From: Turbatrix aceti
Taxonomy: Eukaryota > Nematoda > Chromadorea > Rhabditida > Panagrolaimidae
DNA length: 64,000 bases
Assembly (NCBI GenBank): GCA_963969345.1
Contig: OZ017768.1
Coordinates: 3,620,718 to 3,684,717 of the forward strand
Reading direction: 5' to 3'
Position numbers and translations under genes: made by a program
Notes under the pieces: generated by a model
The model's database searches: none
Told to the model about the DNA's origin: nothing
Seen by the model: only the letters and a program-made list of their open reading frames with translations
Shown: piece by piece, positions 46,809-58,935 of the stretch
How positions within the stretch are numbered: position 1 is the stretch's first letter
Layout of the letters: the number at the start of each line of letters is the position of its first letter

Positions 46809-48540
46809 TATGTAGCCCGCACGCATGTTTGAGCACCAACAACCCAACTCCCCTCCCCTCCCCTTCTGCAGGAGGATCGTCCCCTGTGGCACGTGGGGAC
46901 CCCAACCAACACCCGTGTAACCACGGGCTCCTCTGTTCTCCTTTCCTCCTCTCTTCTTCTCCAGCCTGGCCACCAGCACGAACCACCTAGGCAGCTCCTG
47001 GCTCGCCTTGTTTGTTCAAAGGATGCGCCGTTTGCATCTCCCGGGATGGGATGCAAACTGATTTACTAGCTCGCTTGCTCGTTCGCGTGCAGGCCTTCCT
47101 CCGAAAAAAAAAATGTTGCGTGGCGACTAGGGTTCGAGAGCTGTTCTAAAAACATGCAAAAGAAGTCAGACAAGTCCAGCTAGCGTGTAAGTGGTTTTAG
47201 ATTTGTTCTAAGTACCGAAATCGTGATCTAAGTGCTTCCTTTGTTGGCTCTTGAGATTGCCTCACGCGTTCGTTCCCACGAGTACTGCCGCCTCTCCACA
47301 CGCTCCCGGTTGCTTCTATCACTCACAGTACCCTTCCTGAAGTCCCAAATCTTAAGTCCTGCACGGCACAGACGGTCTGGTCTCTGACTGGCACAGGGGA
47401 CTCGGGAGCGACTGTGACTGTTAATTTGATTCCTGACCCCTCGGGATGCAGTTTATTATATTTCCCCGTTTATCCAAGAGTAAAACGCGTGCTTCAATTG
47501 TCCGGGGGTGGTCATTACGTGTTTTTATGTATGTTCCAATTTTAGAACGAATCAGACTGTTTTTTTACGTTTGCCAAAAAAAACCTGAGGTGCCAACTTG
47601 CTATATACCTTGAATGGGAAATGAACGTGCAGGACCGAGAATAACAAAAAACCGAGACTGGAGCAATTTACAGAGGGCGTGGAGTAGTAAAGAAGTGTGC
47701 CATCGAGGGTGCGAGTAATTTAGTTTTTGCAGCATTTATTACTGACGGACATCCTGTTTAGTTACTGCATGCTCATTTTTTTTGTTTTAAAATTAGACTG
47801 ATGTGAGACTGAAAATCAGAGTGGATACTATTCTATTTACTACCCTCTGCTAGTGCCAGCGGCAGTTACTGGCTATTCTTGAGTCATATGTATCAGAGTG
47901 CACTGACTGACCTGACCCCGAGTATAACCCCCCCGAGAGCCCCAATTTCAATTTCATCCGGGGTTCTGTGAGTGACTCACAGACTTCTCTTGCTCATTGG
48001 ATGTCAACAAGCTGCGCGTCTCATTTTTACCCCCCTCCCACTTTTGGCACATGTTTGTTTAACGGCCGAGAAAAGCGCGTTAACTTATTAGCATGCTTTT
48101 CTGTCACCGAGCTGTCAACGGGGATCTTGTGCTGCAAACGAAGTTACCGCCCGGGCCGGCCTTGTGAGAGGTAGCACTTTGTAGACGTAGACGTATGCAG
48201 ACGTCGAAGGCAAAAGCAAGCAAATGAACGAATGAACGAACGAACGATTTCGATACCCTTGAGTAATTTTGTTTGACATTTCGAGCTCGTGGTCGTCCGT
48301 CGTTTTGCAGAGCGCCCTCAAAACGAAAAACACCTGGAACCCACAATTTGTGATCGCTTTGATGCCAGCCCGCAGCTGTCGTCGGTCTCTGTGGTGGCAC
48401 GAGTGGCACCCTGTTAATTGTCCCTGTCTTGAAAGTTGCCGTTTTGCGAGTTGTACCGTTGCTGTTAACTAACTATACGCGAACGAACACCTCCCAAAAA
48501 ACTCACTCCGTCGAACCTTTGCAGACGGTGGACGAGCGCG
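46809..48540. other. Spacer upstream of GPCR gene 1
   Basis: No exon supported. CCTTTGCAG ends at 48524, 16 bases before the GPCR ATG, and is a likely trans-splice or leader-intron acceptor. The promoter must lie in this stretch. Confidence 0.4.
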
Positions 48541-51500
48541 ATGAACGAGACATCACCGGCATCGAACGCGCCCCCGACCCACCTCGTATCAGACTACATC
48601 GAGATCGCCTACCTCGCCATGGTGCTCATCATCGGCGTGCCCATCAACCTGCACGTGCTGTTCAAGCTCTTCAGGCAGAAGGACAAGACCGCGACCATGT
48701 CAATGCGTCGCGGCTTTGTTCTGCTCAAGATCAATCTCAACATCAGCGATACACTCATTCTCTGTATCAATAACTCAGGAAAACTCTTCTGGCTCACTAC
48801 CTACGAGTGGATAGCCGGTGAAACCATGTGCCAGGTCTTCAAGTACCTCTCCGTCGCCTCGCTCTACCTCTCTTCGAACATAGTCGTCTGCATCGCGATT
48901 GATCGACTCTGGACGGTTCTGCACGCGGAGCAGTTCCGGCGGGAAAAGCATTTTATCTCGACTCGACTCATCCTCATCATCGCGTGGTCGCTCGCGCTCG
49001 TGACGAGTCTCCCGCAGCTCGGCGCCTTCCGGCTCTTCAACGTCACCCAGGATTCCAACGAAGTGTGGTATCAGTGCACGGATATCTGGAGCGTGTATGA
49101 GTACGAGACGGAAGTACTTCAAAAAAACAAGTCAACTTCCTTCATCTACTCTGATATCACCAAGAACATCCACGAACTGAGCCATCTGGTTTGTGGATGG
49201 GATTTTCTGATGTATAATTAATTCATGTTGTTGTTTGTTTCAGTTTCTAGTCTTTTTTGGGCCCCTGATTGTCATGGCAATTGCATATATCATAATTGCA
49301 GTCAAGCTTACCAACTATAGCAAGGGACAAATGCAGTTGCACGGGGTAAGTCGTCCCGGAAAAATGAGACTTTCCGTCGGCAAAAGAATAAATACATTCA
49401 TAAGCGTGTTTTTGCAGAATTCTTCAACTTGCAACGGACACGCGGACAACCAAAACCTGCTTCATTCGAACTCGGTTCGCTCCAGCAAGGTACCCTCCAA
49501 GCAATCCAGGTCAGCGAGTGACGCTACGACCACTATTCTCACCCAGAAGCCTCCAATCCCGGGTGCCACGACTCTCGATCACGGACATCCCCAACTCGAA
49601 GCTCAATCCTCCCTGAGTCGCCGGAGCATCACAGAATCCCACAAGAGCTCAAAATCGACGATGCTCACCTGTACATCTTTCCTGAAAGAAGAATTCAGCT
49701 ACTGCGTCTGCTGCAATGACGAAATCGACGACGAACGCCAGGCTCGGACCAAGAAAATATCCACAAAAAGTGTCATCTACGACGATGGAGCTTCCCAGTC
49801 GTCTATTGGCAACGGTGGACCCCTGTTCACCTGGACCCCAGTGGTGCCGTCTCGTAAAAATCACTCTCTACCCCACATGGACAACAACGGCATGTCCGCG
49901 CTCATTGCCAAGGCCGCGGAGAGCGACAGTCTGCCACCCAAGAGGAGGTCTTCCGTCATCGCTAGGGATTTCTTCTACAAAATTACACACAAGAACAATC
50001 GTAAGTTTTTTCTCTCTTTTTTGCTTTGCCTTGTTTTGTTGGTTGTTCGACCTTTCCTGCTACAGTATACCCCTGCAAAGTGTGTCAATGGGTGCGCTTA
50101 ATTACTTTTTTTTTGTCGGCAGACGCTCGCTCGTGACTGATGAGCTTTTGCCCGCAAAAACATCTGACAGGCCAGCCAGACTATCCCTTGACCGGGTCTA
50201 AAAGTGGAAAGTTGACGCGTTCTGGGAGTCGAGGCGATGCTCCGCGTTCTCTTTCGTTCAGATTTGTGAGAGCCAGCCAGCCAACCAGAGGGAGTGGCTG
50301 TACCTTTGGTCTCAGGCCAAAAAAAGACAGCTTAGTTTGATACATACTTTCGCGCAAATATCTTAAAAAATAGTAAATAAATATTTATTGTTTTGGCATT
50401 CATTACGTAATAACTGGCATTCCTCTTCCGCAGTCGACTTTTTTTTTTAACTAAAAAATGCGTCATCCGTTATCGGTCGCGAGTTATGTTATGATTTTGT
50501 AAATAATAAACGACTTTATACTTTCTGGGCGTAACAAAATCTGTTTGTATCTTCTGTAAACCAGAGCCGCATTTCCCAGGGGGCCTAGCATTGGACACTG
50601 TCTGTGCCAATGACCACGTCAAGAGCTGGGCTGCATTTCTTTACTTTTTTTGTGCCTGACAAAAACGGCTGTCTCATGCCTAGCTCACCGAAGACCAATT
50701 AAAAGTTACTTTAGGCACCTGTTCTGTCTGACGTGCCGTAATAGAAATTATAATATATTTATGTAAAAAAGTCGCGGAAGCCTTCCGACCTCGGTAGTCT
50801 CTTAGATGCCTCATTTATGTCAGGGGTCGTTGAACGATCAACTGAGAGAGAGGGCATTTGAATAACTGACGCAGAAGGTAGTACCTGACGCACGGCACAT
50901 TTTCTCTGCTCACCCCATTGAATTCTGACTAACATATAAGCTTCGAAGCGACGTCGATGCCGTTGTTTTTTCCGGCCAATCGGCAAATAGATACATAAAT
51001 AAATATTTTTCCGGGCTATTTGTAGATTTCGCAAACAACCCCCGCGATTTTTAAAATAAGAGTCTTTATTTCGTCAAATTCCGATAACAGATAACAGGAA
51101 TTTGTCCGGCGCGTTGATTTTCATTTAAATAAATTTTAATTACCACTTTTCTCCGTACTAAAGCTACCGTACCACCCATGGCACGTGTGTCTGTGTCTGC
51201 GTCTTAGACAGAACGTGATATATAAATTTTAATCCGATTTTGTACCTTTGGCCACAGCTTCAAAATTGCCCAGCTTTGCGAGATACATTTTCCCACCTAG
51301 ACGGCACGGCACGGCATCCGGTGCAGTAATCGTGTATTGAATTTTGTTGCGCGGCAGGAATTTATGAATTTACTATGAAAACCACGCATGCAAGTATTTG
51401 GTTTCTTTTTTTTTATTTTGCGACGGTTGTCGTTTTTTTTTGAAATTGAATTAATTTGGAATACGCGGAAGCGCGGCCGCAATGAACTTGTGCCCGCTGC

Positions 51501-54500
51501 TGCGTCCGTGTCCGTCTTAGCCAGTCAATCCGAGCTGCCTGGGGGTGCTAACTGAGTTGTTGCACCTTCCAAAAAGTCCAAAACGAAGACATTGGCCTGA
51601 GAACGTGCATGCGGACGTGAGACGTGAAACGAGATGCAAAAGGGATGGGATGCTGATTGAGTGCAACGCCGGGGCCGGATACCTGACCGCCCGCCATGTT
51701 TACTCGTTAGTCCATTGCCGACGGACGCTGACGCTGACGACAAAAAAAAACGACAACGACAACGATGGCGGCGAGACGAAAGACAACGTTCCGCGTCGAC
51801 CAAACTAAGCTACTTAGTAACGGCAAATGTTTTTACCCGACGATAAATTAAACTAACCAAAGTTTGGCTCGCGGACTGGCGAACTGGCTTGGATAGGCCA
51901 GTCCGCTCTACGTCATCGTTTGGCTGCTACTTTGGCTGTTGCGCTACCGCACAGCTGTTTTTGCCCCCCCCCCCCCCCTGCAGGACGTGTACATTTCTTC
52001 AACCCGGCTTGGGCGGCTTTCTGCTGATCATCGTATATCCCGTAATTGAGAGTACTCACATCATCACCGCACCGCTCGCCTACTTTTTTTATCCCTCTGC
52101 AGAATTCGCGTGACTTGGAGGGGAGACGGGCGCGTTTTCCCCGTATACACACTAGCTCCGCCGCCTGTGCCGGCCCGGCGCCATTGTCTATCATCTAGTG
52201 CGTATCCTACGTTTTTATTTATTAGGACTCCTGCGTGCGCGGCTCAGACGGGTGCGTTGCTCCTGAGCCGGTGACTGTGTTTTGCTTTTGTTGATGGAAT
52301 TATCCACTCACAACAGCTCACATCATCCAGGTGAGCTGTTGGCTCACCGGTGTTTCTACCGTAACCTTATGCCTCATAAAAATGCCTACGTGCCATTTGC
52401 GTGTTCCAGGAACTCGTTTTCTTTGGCGTTCGTATACATAAATGCGCCTGACCTTCGAAAATTACGGTAATTTGGTAGCAACGAGAAAACAAGCATGTTG
52501 TCGGCGCGGCGCGGCGCGCAAGCGGTATTCTGTTGACTGCCCGGGGGTACATAGGGTCGGTCGGTTGGCGTTCCTTGCGTTGTTTGTCATTAGAGCCGGA
52601 ATGCAGGATGCAGGACGCATTGTTTCAACCCTGGGGTCGGTCCCAAGTGAATATACAGTGTGCAACTGTTGTCCTGTCGGGGGTCGTTGTCCACTTGCCC
52701 TCCTTGTTGACTCGTCTAGTGCGTGAGGGCATGTGCCGTTGTGCCGTGGCACGTGCGTGATTCATTTGCTCTCGGATAGTAGTGCCGTTCTTTTTCGCTT
52801 TCTTTCTTTCTTCGTGCCTAAGTTCATTATCCTACTCCTAACTCGCGCCCCTTCTTTCTCAGAAGGCTTCAACAACACGCTCTGCAAGAAGGCAGAACGC
52901 GTAACGCATAACGAGTGCCGTGACCTCCCCCCTCCCTCGAATGAATGGTTCAGGCGCCCGCCCGCCTAATAGTTTTGACTTTGACATACGAGTGACAATC
53001 TTCATCCCTCGAGTTTTGGCATGTTTCGCCGCCTGGGGCCACAAATCAAAAAGGCAGATGTCTTTTTGACTTTTTTTTTTCACGCCTCAGTCAGTCAGAG
53101 CAAGCGAGACAGACCACCGTGGCCTTTAGTTGTTCACCCCAACCAGACGGCCGTTGGTTGGGATGATTTCGTTCCAGCTACGTGCCATGTACGTGCTACG
53201 TTCTACGGTCACGGCGCGGCGCTCGATGTTGCAGGTTTTGCCAAATTGCAACATGAATTACACTCCGACGCGATAGTTCCGCACCACCTGTTTTTTTTCT
53301 GCAGGGGGGAAGCAGCAACCGCTAGTCGAGCAATGTTTGGTTGCAATCAGCTGCCACCTGCCTGATTAGGCAATTATCTCTGCCTATAGGGTGGCGCCCC
53401 GTGACCCGTGCTCCGTGCAGTTTCCAGCCCGTATTTACCCAGAGCGCCGTTATTTTGTCTTCTTCCGTAAACGAAAACCACCGGATGGGTTGATGAGGGA
53501 CAAGTTATGACTTTATCCTGAATATCACTTTCACTCTGGTATTTTGTTTTTTGCTCTTCGTTCAGAAACTGAGCCGGAAGCCGCGGCATCGTTCTGGGGA
53601 CCAAAATTAAGCCAGCGGCCGGTACAAGGGGTGCAAGCAATTTGGCTAGACCGTACTCAGAAGTTGACTGACTCAGTCAGATACGGTTTCCGTCGAACTC
53701 TGCCAAATTGCGCAGATAACACAATTAAATTTTTTTTCTACAACACACTTTCCAGAAATTTTGTATTTGTCCGATTAATTGGATACGTCAGAGCAAAAAG
53801 TTCTTTTCTGACTACTAAATAATTGTCAGCAGACGAGCGAGCTCCAGACGCCAAAGATGTGGTAATGTGTTCGCTTGGACTTGGAGAATCGTCACGTGGT
53901 CGTCCCAGATGCCCTTTAGTTGTTTAGTACTTACAAACGTCATGACCAGCCGGCAACCGACTGACTGCTGGTGTTTGCAAAACAATGTTACGTTAACAGG
54001 CGCGCAAATAAATACATACACACTAAAAAAAACGCTAACTAGCTCTACCAAATGCGTTATACGTTTTGTGGTTTCTCCTTTTTTTTTTACTGATTCCATT
54101 GCGTGTGTGCGTGGCTGGATACTTTGTCTTCGCGTGTGCACGTCTGCACGTACCTGATTATTGTGGTGGTACTGCCTACTTTGCGTGAGGACAAGGACAT
54201 CCCTGAGATTCTATAATAGTTACTTAACGCCAATCATACATACCTCTCTTAGATTGGCAATGAGGGGTTTAGGGGGACTTAAAAGTCAAGTAGGCTGCTT
54301 AGTTGACTTGACTTTAGCCTGGATTGACTTTAGTGGGGCCGGATTACATTTTTACATACACACATGGCTCCCGATTGTGTTCTCTTGCAACCGAGGAAAA
54401 CAAGATTTTTTTCGGATGCAAACGAGCCATTGTTTCGGGTATAATTAGTGTAGAACCGTCGATAGCCCCTACATAGATCCTAATCTGCGAATTAAGCTAG

Positions 54501-55008
54501 GGTATAATATTTGTTGACAGCTTGCGCTACCTGTCCCCAAGTCCATCTTAGCCCGGTCCCCGTGAGTCCTCCGGCGCGACACGGGGGCGTAATCTTCCGG
54601 AACTAAGGAACACTGAGTTCCGGAAATGCGGGCATTCGGATATGAAAACTTTGAACGTGAACGATGGATGCTATTTTTTTCGACTGGTTCCATGGTGACC
54701 CGTTTTGTATACTTAATAAATTTTCAGACAACGGTAGTACGTCTCGAAGACTCAGCGATTTGGCGACTCCGAAACAACCCGCTTGGCGACGACAACTTCG
54801 CTCCCGCGTCTTCAAGACGACCCTCCTCGTCGTTGTGACGCATATCATTTTTTGGCTACCGTACAACGTGATATCGTTGCTGCGCTTTGTTTCCAAGGAT
54901 CTCCATGCCCGCATGGGCCAGCACATGAATATCTTTGAAGACATGCAATTTCTCATCGCAATCGTCAATCCATTCCTCTACGGCTTCGGTGAATCCGTGT
55001 CTCACTGA
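48541..55008 (+). CDS. GnRH/AKH-receptor-like class A GPCR, gene 1
   Basis: Exons 48541-49188, 49244-49345, 49418-50000 and 54728-55008 give 537 aa in frame. Seven helices are visible. TM1 starts YIEIAYLAMVLIIGVPINLH. TM3 has Cys in GETMCQVFKYLS and ends CIAIDRLWTVL (DRL in place of DRY). TM4 reads ILIIAWSLALVTSLPQL, with the Pro-Gln typical of GnRH/vasopressin-type receptors. The second loop Cys is in WYQCTDIW, TM5 is FLVFFGPLIVMAIAYIII, TM6 is VVVTHIIFWLPYN, and TM7 ends NPFLYGF. The third intracellular loop is very long (about 200 residues), Ser-rich with a Cys cluster. The tail after TM7 is only a few residues. It is a plasma-membrane peptide receptor; the ligand is unknown. Intron 3 is 4.7 kb. 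The gene is nested antisense in the TEP intron and is a diverged tandem paralogue of the next gene. Confidence 0.87.
50001..54727 (+). other. 4.7-kb intron 3 of GPCR gene 1
   Basis: Donor GTAAGT at 50001 and acceptor ATTTTCAG ending at 54727. No coding exon or repeat with recognisable ends is seen inside, apart from a C-run at about 51966 and short CG-rich hairpins. An unrecognised small exon cannot be excluded, but phase 1 is preserved without one. Confidence 0.6.
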
Positions 55009-55135
55009 TCTCTGCCTACAGACTACGCTCCCACGCTTGATACACATTATCTATCAGTGGTCATTCATTCAGACTACCAATTTAGCACCAATCTTGTGGT
55101 AAGTTCCGCTTTAAGCTTGATAAATATCATATTTA

Positions 55136-55141
55136 AATAAA
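55136..55141 (+). promoter_or_regulatory. AATAAA poly(A) signal of GPCR gene 1
   Basis: AATAAA lies about 130 bases after the stop codon and is the best hexamer in the 3' flank. Confidence 0.5.
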
Positions 55142-56260
55142 TAGATCTTTGCTCCCCTTCGACACCCCCGGGACCATGACAGATGTGTAGTTTGATATGG
55201 TCACCGGATAATTATCCTGATATATATAATAGGATTATGACACCGTGGTCGTTCATGATGCACGGGTCTTACACACCGTAGGATGCATGCACTTGGCTTC
55301 CGGATGACGTATGAAGTCAAAGCGCGCGCGCGAACGAAAGAAAAACACCCCCTTCGATCGTGCCAATTTAACGACCCACTTTTTATCTACTGCCGCTGCG
55401 GGCGGTTGTTTTGTGGCCCAAAAAAATGGTGTCATAAAACCCTGTGCTCCCGGGTGCCAAAAAGCTGCCACTTACACTACTGACGGAATTGACAGCTTTC
55501 GGGTTGGTTGTTCTTACGTGCTTGCTCTACGACCCGGTCCGTCGAGTCGAATTGCATGATTCTGACACACGTGTTTTGTATCCGACCCGACAAACAGCTG
55601 GTTTGATACATACATACGCTTTTGGCATGTCATGCGTTGGAGGCTATCGTAACCAACCCGAAAATGCGTCATACAACCTCCCTCTGCACCAGCGCCTGCA
55701 GGTGCTGGCTAAGCGCTGTTGCTGCTGATGATGATTAAAACAGTGATTTACGCTTCGCAGGAGTTGCCAAAGGTGGAAGCTCTTTCTTTTTCGTCTTTGA
55801 CGTTGTAGATGTAGATGTATCTATTTTGTCCCCCCCTGTCCTTGTTTTGACGCTCGACTGCCACTGCCCACTCACGTGAGTGAAGCAGGGGGTCATGGGT
55901 GCATCATCATCGCGCTTGCGCGTCAGATGTCATCCCGCCTGTCCCCATTAAAGTTGCACGATGCTTCGTCGTTGTTGTGTTTTTTGTGCTACTGCTGCTG
56001 CTGCGGGTGATTAGACGGACGCGTCCGTCTTGCGCGCTCTGCAAAAATCAGCAGTTGTTCAGAGTCCAAGCAGTTTGCTCTGATACATACGAACGGGGAC
56101 AGATAGGGCAGAGGTCGACCATGCATTTATTTACCCATCACCCCCACCACCACCGCCGAAGGGGGGTTGTATCCGGTTTTCACGCGGGAACGGTTTAAAA
56201 GTAAAATAATCGTCGTTGCTGACATTCATCAGACCTTTTTCAGGCCAGGCAACTGCAATC

Positions 56261-57729
56261 ATGAACACCACGGTGTTGGCGGGACCAAACATTTTGCCGG
56301 AAGACTATGTGGAAATGTTGGTGCTCTCGATCATCATTTTCTTCGGCATCATCCTCAACACGGGAGTCTTTGTGCAACTCATGCGGCAATCCAAGTAAGA
56401 GATTTTGAAATATTTTCCTGATCACGGTGATTTCAATTTGTTCCTTTGCAGAACGCCAACGGCTTCAACGAGTTTCCTAACGGGTCCCTACCAGGTGAGC
56501 AGCTTTACCCTCTTCAAAGTCCACCTCTGCATCACGGATTTCGGCATCGTGCTGGTGCACGCGCTCATCAAGCTCTCCTGGCTCTACACGGGTTCCTGGA
56601 TGCTAGGCGGTGAGGCAGGATGCAAGATCTACCAATTTCTCTCGGCTTTCACGTATTACGCGAATTCAAACGTCATCGTGAGCATCGGCCTAGACAGACT
56701 CAAAGTTGTCTATACAAGTCACATTCAAGGTTCGTTGACAGAAAGTTTGACATGACTGACAGTCTTTTTTTGCTGTCTTCAGGAGCGGCGTCAGTGCGAC
56801 GGGTACGTCTCATGCTGGCCGTGTCTTGGGCCTTTGCGGCTCTCTGCGCTCTTCCGCAGCTCTACGTGTGGGAAATAACCATGATTCCGGGCTACCCGCA
56901 GTGCACGACTATCTGGATGGTATGTACCTGGGGGATAAGGGGTAAAAATGCGCAGAATGAGACCCTCGACTCTCATAATCTTAATCCTGGTATGCTGAAT
57001 CCCCGAAGCAAGCCCCGGGGGCCCAGCGAGTTCTCAGCTTGTTAGCTTTTCTCATTGGATTCGAACCCTGAACAGATCCGAGCGCGCACCGAATCGCGCC
57101 TCACCCCACTTGGCCACGAGGGCCGAAAAAATTACGTCGTGGCACTTCATTTGTTCATGCGCAGTTATTTTTCAGGTACACGAGTACAGAGAACAAATGA
57201 CAGATTTTCTGAAAACCACGTTGGTGCTCTACGAGATGAGTCATCAATTTGTCGTCTTCTGGCTGCCCTTTGTCACGCTCCTCGGCTCGTATATCTTTAT
57301 CGTGGTCCGCGTCGTGTACTACACGCTGCAGCCTTCCGGATCGTCTTCCGGCCATCACTGTGGAAATCGGGGTCGTCCGAGGTCACTGAGAAAACGTCTT
57401 CTGGGGGTTTTGCCTAATTCATCGGAACAGCGTCTGGTCTCCTCCACCGACAGTATCCACGGGGAGTACTACCAATTTTCCTACGCCACGACAGGTGACC
57501 GGACAGAAATGACGCGTGTCACGCCATCGCCGTCTCTTCGCTTCGGCAACGGCTCTATCGAGTCGCGGAAGGGCTTCTGGCGACTACCGTTTTTCCGGAG
57601 GCATTGCGACTGCCTGCTCGGCGGTGAGACCTTTGCCGAGCGCGTCATCGAAAAGCGGAAGACTGCCGTCTGCTTTGGAAGCGTCAGGTTTGTATCCGGA
57701 AGTGGAAGGACATAAATAAAATTTATTTG

Positions 57730-57762
<33 letters not shown>

Positions 57763-58428
57763 ATTATATTTTTTTAGGGGCGCGGGTGGCCCAGTGGTGT
57801 GTGGCGCGTCTACAAGGAAATCAAGGTCGAGGTTCGATCCCGCTTGGGCGCAGCGGTCTTCTACAACTCATTCTCATTCGTCATCATCCAATCGAAAAAA
57901 CACACCACACCAAAAACACGTCCCGTCCCCTGTAAGAGCTGCGAACTCAGGGTGCACGTATCGCAAAGACATCCGTTCCGGATGGGCCCCTCTACGTACG
58001 AGTCGCCATCATCATCTTCATCACCTTCTGACTGTTCATTGTAGTGTTGTATGTATGATATGGTGCGTACGAGTTAGAGAATAAATGAAATGAAATGAAA
58101 TGAAATGAATATTTTTTTTAGAGCGTGCTGCCTGAATGCGGAAGTATCCGGACCGTCCTTCCGGCCACTGGGAATCCAGAAAAAAACACCCTCAAGCTCA
58201 CCGGTCTGGCGTAGACAACTTCGCTCGCGCATATTTATCACCGCGCTCGCTATCGTGACGACGCACTTTTTCCTCTGGCTACCGTACAATCTTCTGAATA
58301 CGGCCCGATTCGTGCACGAAGACGCGCATCTATGGATGACGTCGTGGGGCGCGAATCTGCTTGAGGACCTCATCGTGCTCAACAGCGTCCTCAATCCCAT
58401 CCTTTACGCGTACGAGAAAAAACGGTAA
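56261..58428 (+). CDS. GnRH/AKH-receptor-like class A GPCR, gene 2
   Basis: Exons 56261-56394, 56452-56729, 56783-56919, 57176-57687 and 58122-58428 give 455 aa in frame. TM1 is LVLSIIIFFGIILNTGVF. TM2/3 include LCITDFGIVLVHALIKLS and the Cys in GEAGCKIYQFLS, and TM3 ends SIGLDRLKVVY (DRL again). TM4 ends ALCALPQLYVW, and the loop Cys is in GYPQCTTIW. TM5 is FVVFWLPFVTLLGSYIFIVV, TM6 is IVTTHFFLWLPYN, and TM7 has NPILYAY. The WRRQLRSR block before TM6 is shared with gene 1, marking the pair as paralogues. The ATG follows TTTTTCAG by 17 bases, a likely trans-splice acceptor. Intron 4 carries a SINE whose target duplication contains the 3' splice site. The receptor tail is very short, as in gene 1. 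Confidence 0.87.
57778..58110 (+). mobile_element. tRNA-derived SINE, copy 2, in GPCR gene 2 intron 4
   Basis: Same A box, B box, body and ATGAA-repeat tail as copy 1. It is flanked by ATATTTTTTTAG on the left (ending about 57776) and the near-identical AT-A-T(8)-AG on the right (ending 58121). This is a target duplication that includes the intron's own polypyrimidine tract and AG. A 25-base T-run lies upstream near 57737-57762. Confidence 0.88.
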
Positions 58429-58684
58429 TTGCCCAGCATTTTTTGCTGCCTGCCCCACCCCAGCATTTTCTGCTGTTTTGACCACTCATTCCTCCCCTCA
58501 CACCTCAAGCATCCCGTTGAACCCACCGCACGTACGCAAACCCGGCGCGTTGGCCACACGAGTATCTCCGACCCGGCCATCGCTCGTCCAGGCATGTTGC
58601 ATGTTGATATAGCGTATCCTCCCTCCCTCCCTCCTTCCTACTCTCGAGCGTGTTGTTTGTGTTTGTTCCTCGTTACTGCTTGTA

Positions 58685-58690
58685 AATAAA
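58685..58690 (+). promoter_or_regulatory. AATAAA poly(A) signal of GPCR gene 2
   Basis: TGTAAATAAATTG lies about 255 bases after the stop codon and is the only good hexamer before the TEP exons. Confidence 0.45.
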
Positions 58691-58935
58691 TTGAAAGTTT
58701 TGCAAAAGTGCCATTGCAACAAAAACCAACGAACAACGAACACATACATACATACTTTTTTCATTGCTTTTCGCAATTTGCCAATAAAAAAAATAAAATA
58801 AATGTGCCTTTCGAAAAACACCCCCGGAATCCGATACATCCCCGGAGGGTTGTTAAACTTTCAGCCCCATAAATTTTTGGTCGCAGAAGAAAAAAAAATT
58901 GAACGCCAAACCGAAAAAAAAATATTCAAACGAAC

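Larger units (their letters stand above)
27683..58935 (-). other. 31-kb TEP intron containing nested genes and transposons
   Basis: Exon 3 ends at 58936 with CAG|GTTCGT (phase 0) and exon 4 begins at 27682 after CATTTCAG (phase 0). The split falls inside the MG3 domain, and both halves complete one another. Within the intron are a same-strand gene (29129-30618), two opposite-strand GPCR genes (48541-55008, 56261-58428), and elements at 31343, 33318, 39576, 41155, 42397 and 57778. The remaining stretches (27683-29128, 30619-31342, 31687-33317, 36180-39575, 39899-41154, 46809-48540, 55009-56260, 58429-58935) hold no exon I can support. They contain only scattered simple repeats, such as (GAGCAC)n near 38793 and C- or T-runs. 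An assembly join or a rearrangement between two genes is the alternative explanation. Confidence 0.65.

Noticed and set aside
51525..53822. Several 60-110 codon frames inside GPCR intron 3
   Set aside because: Overlapping frames on both strands with no common reading, and the receptor frame is complete without them.
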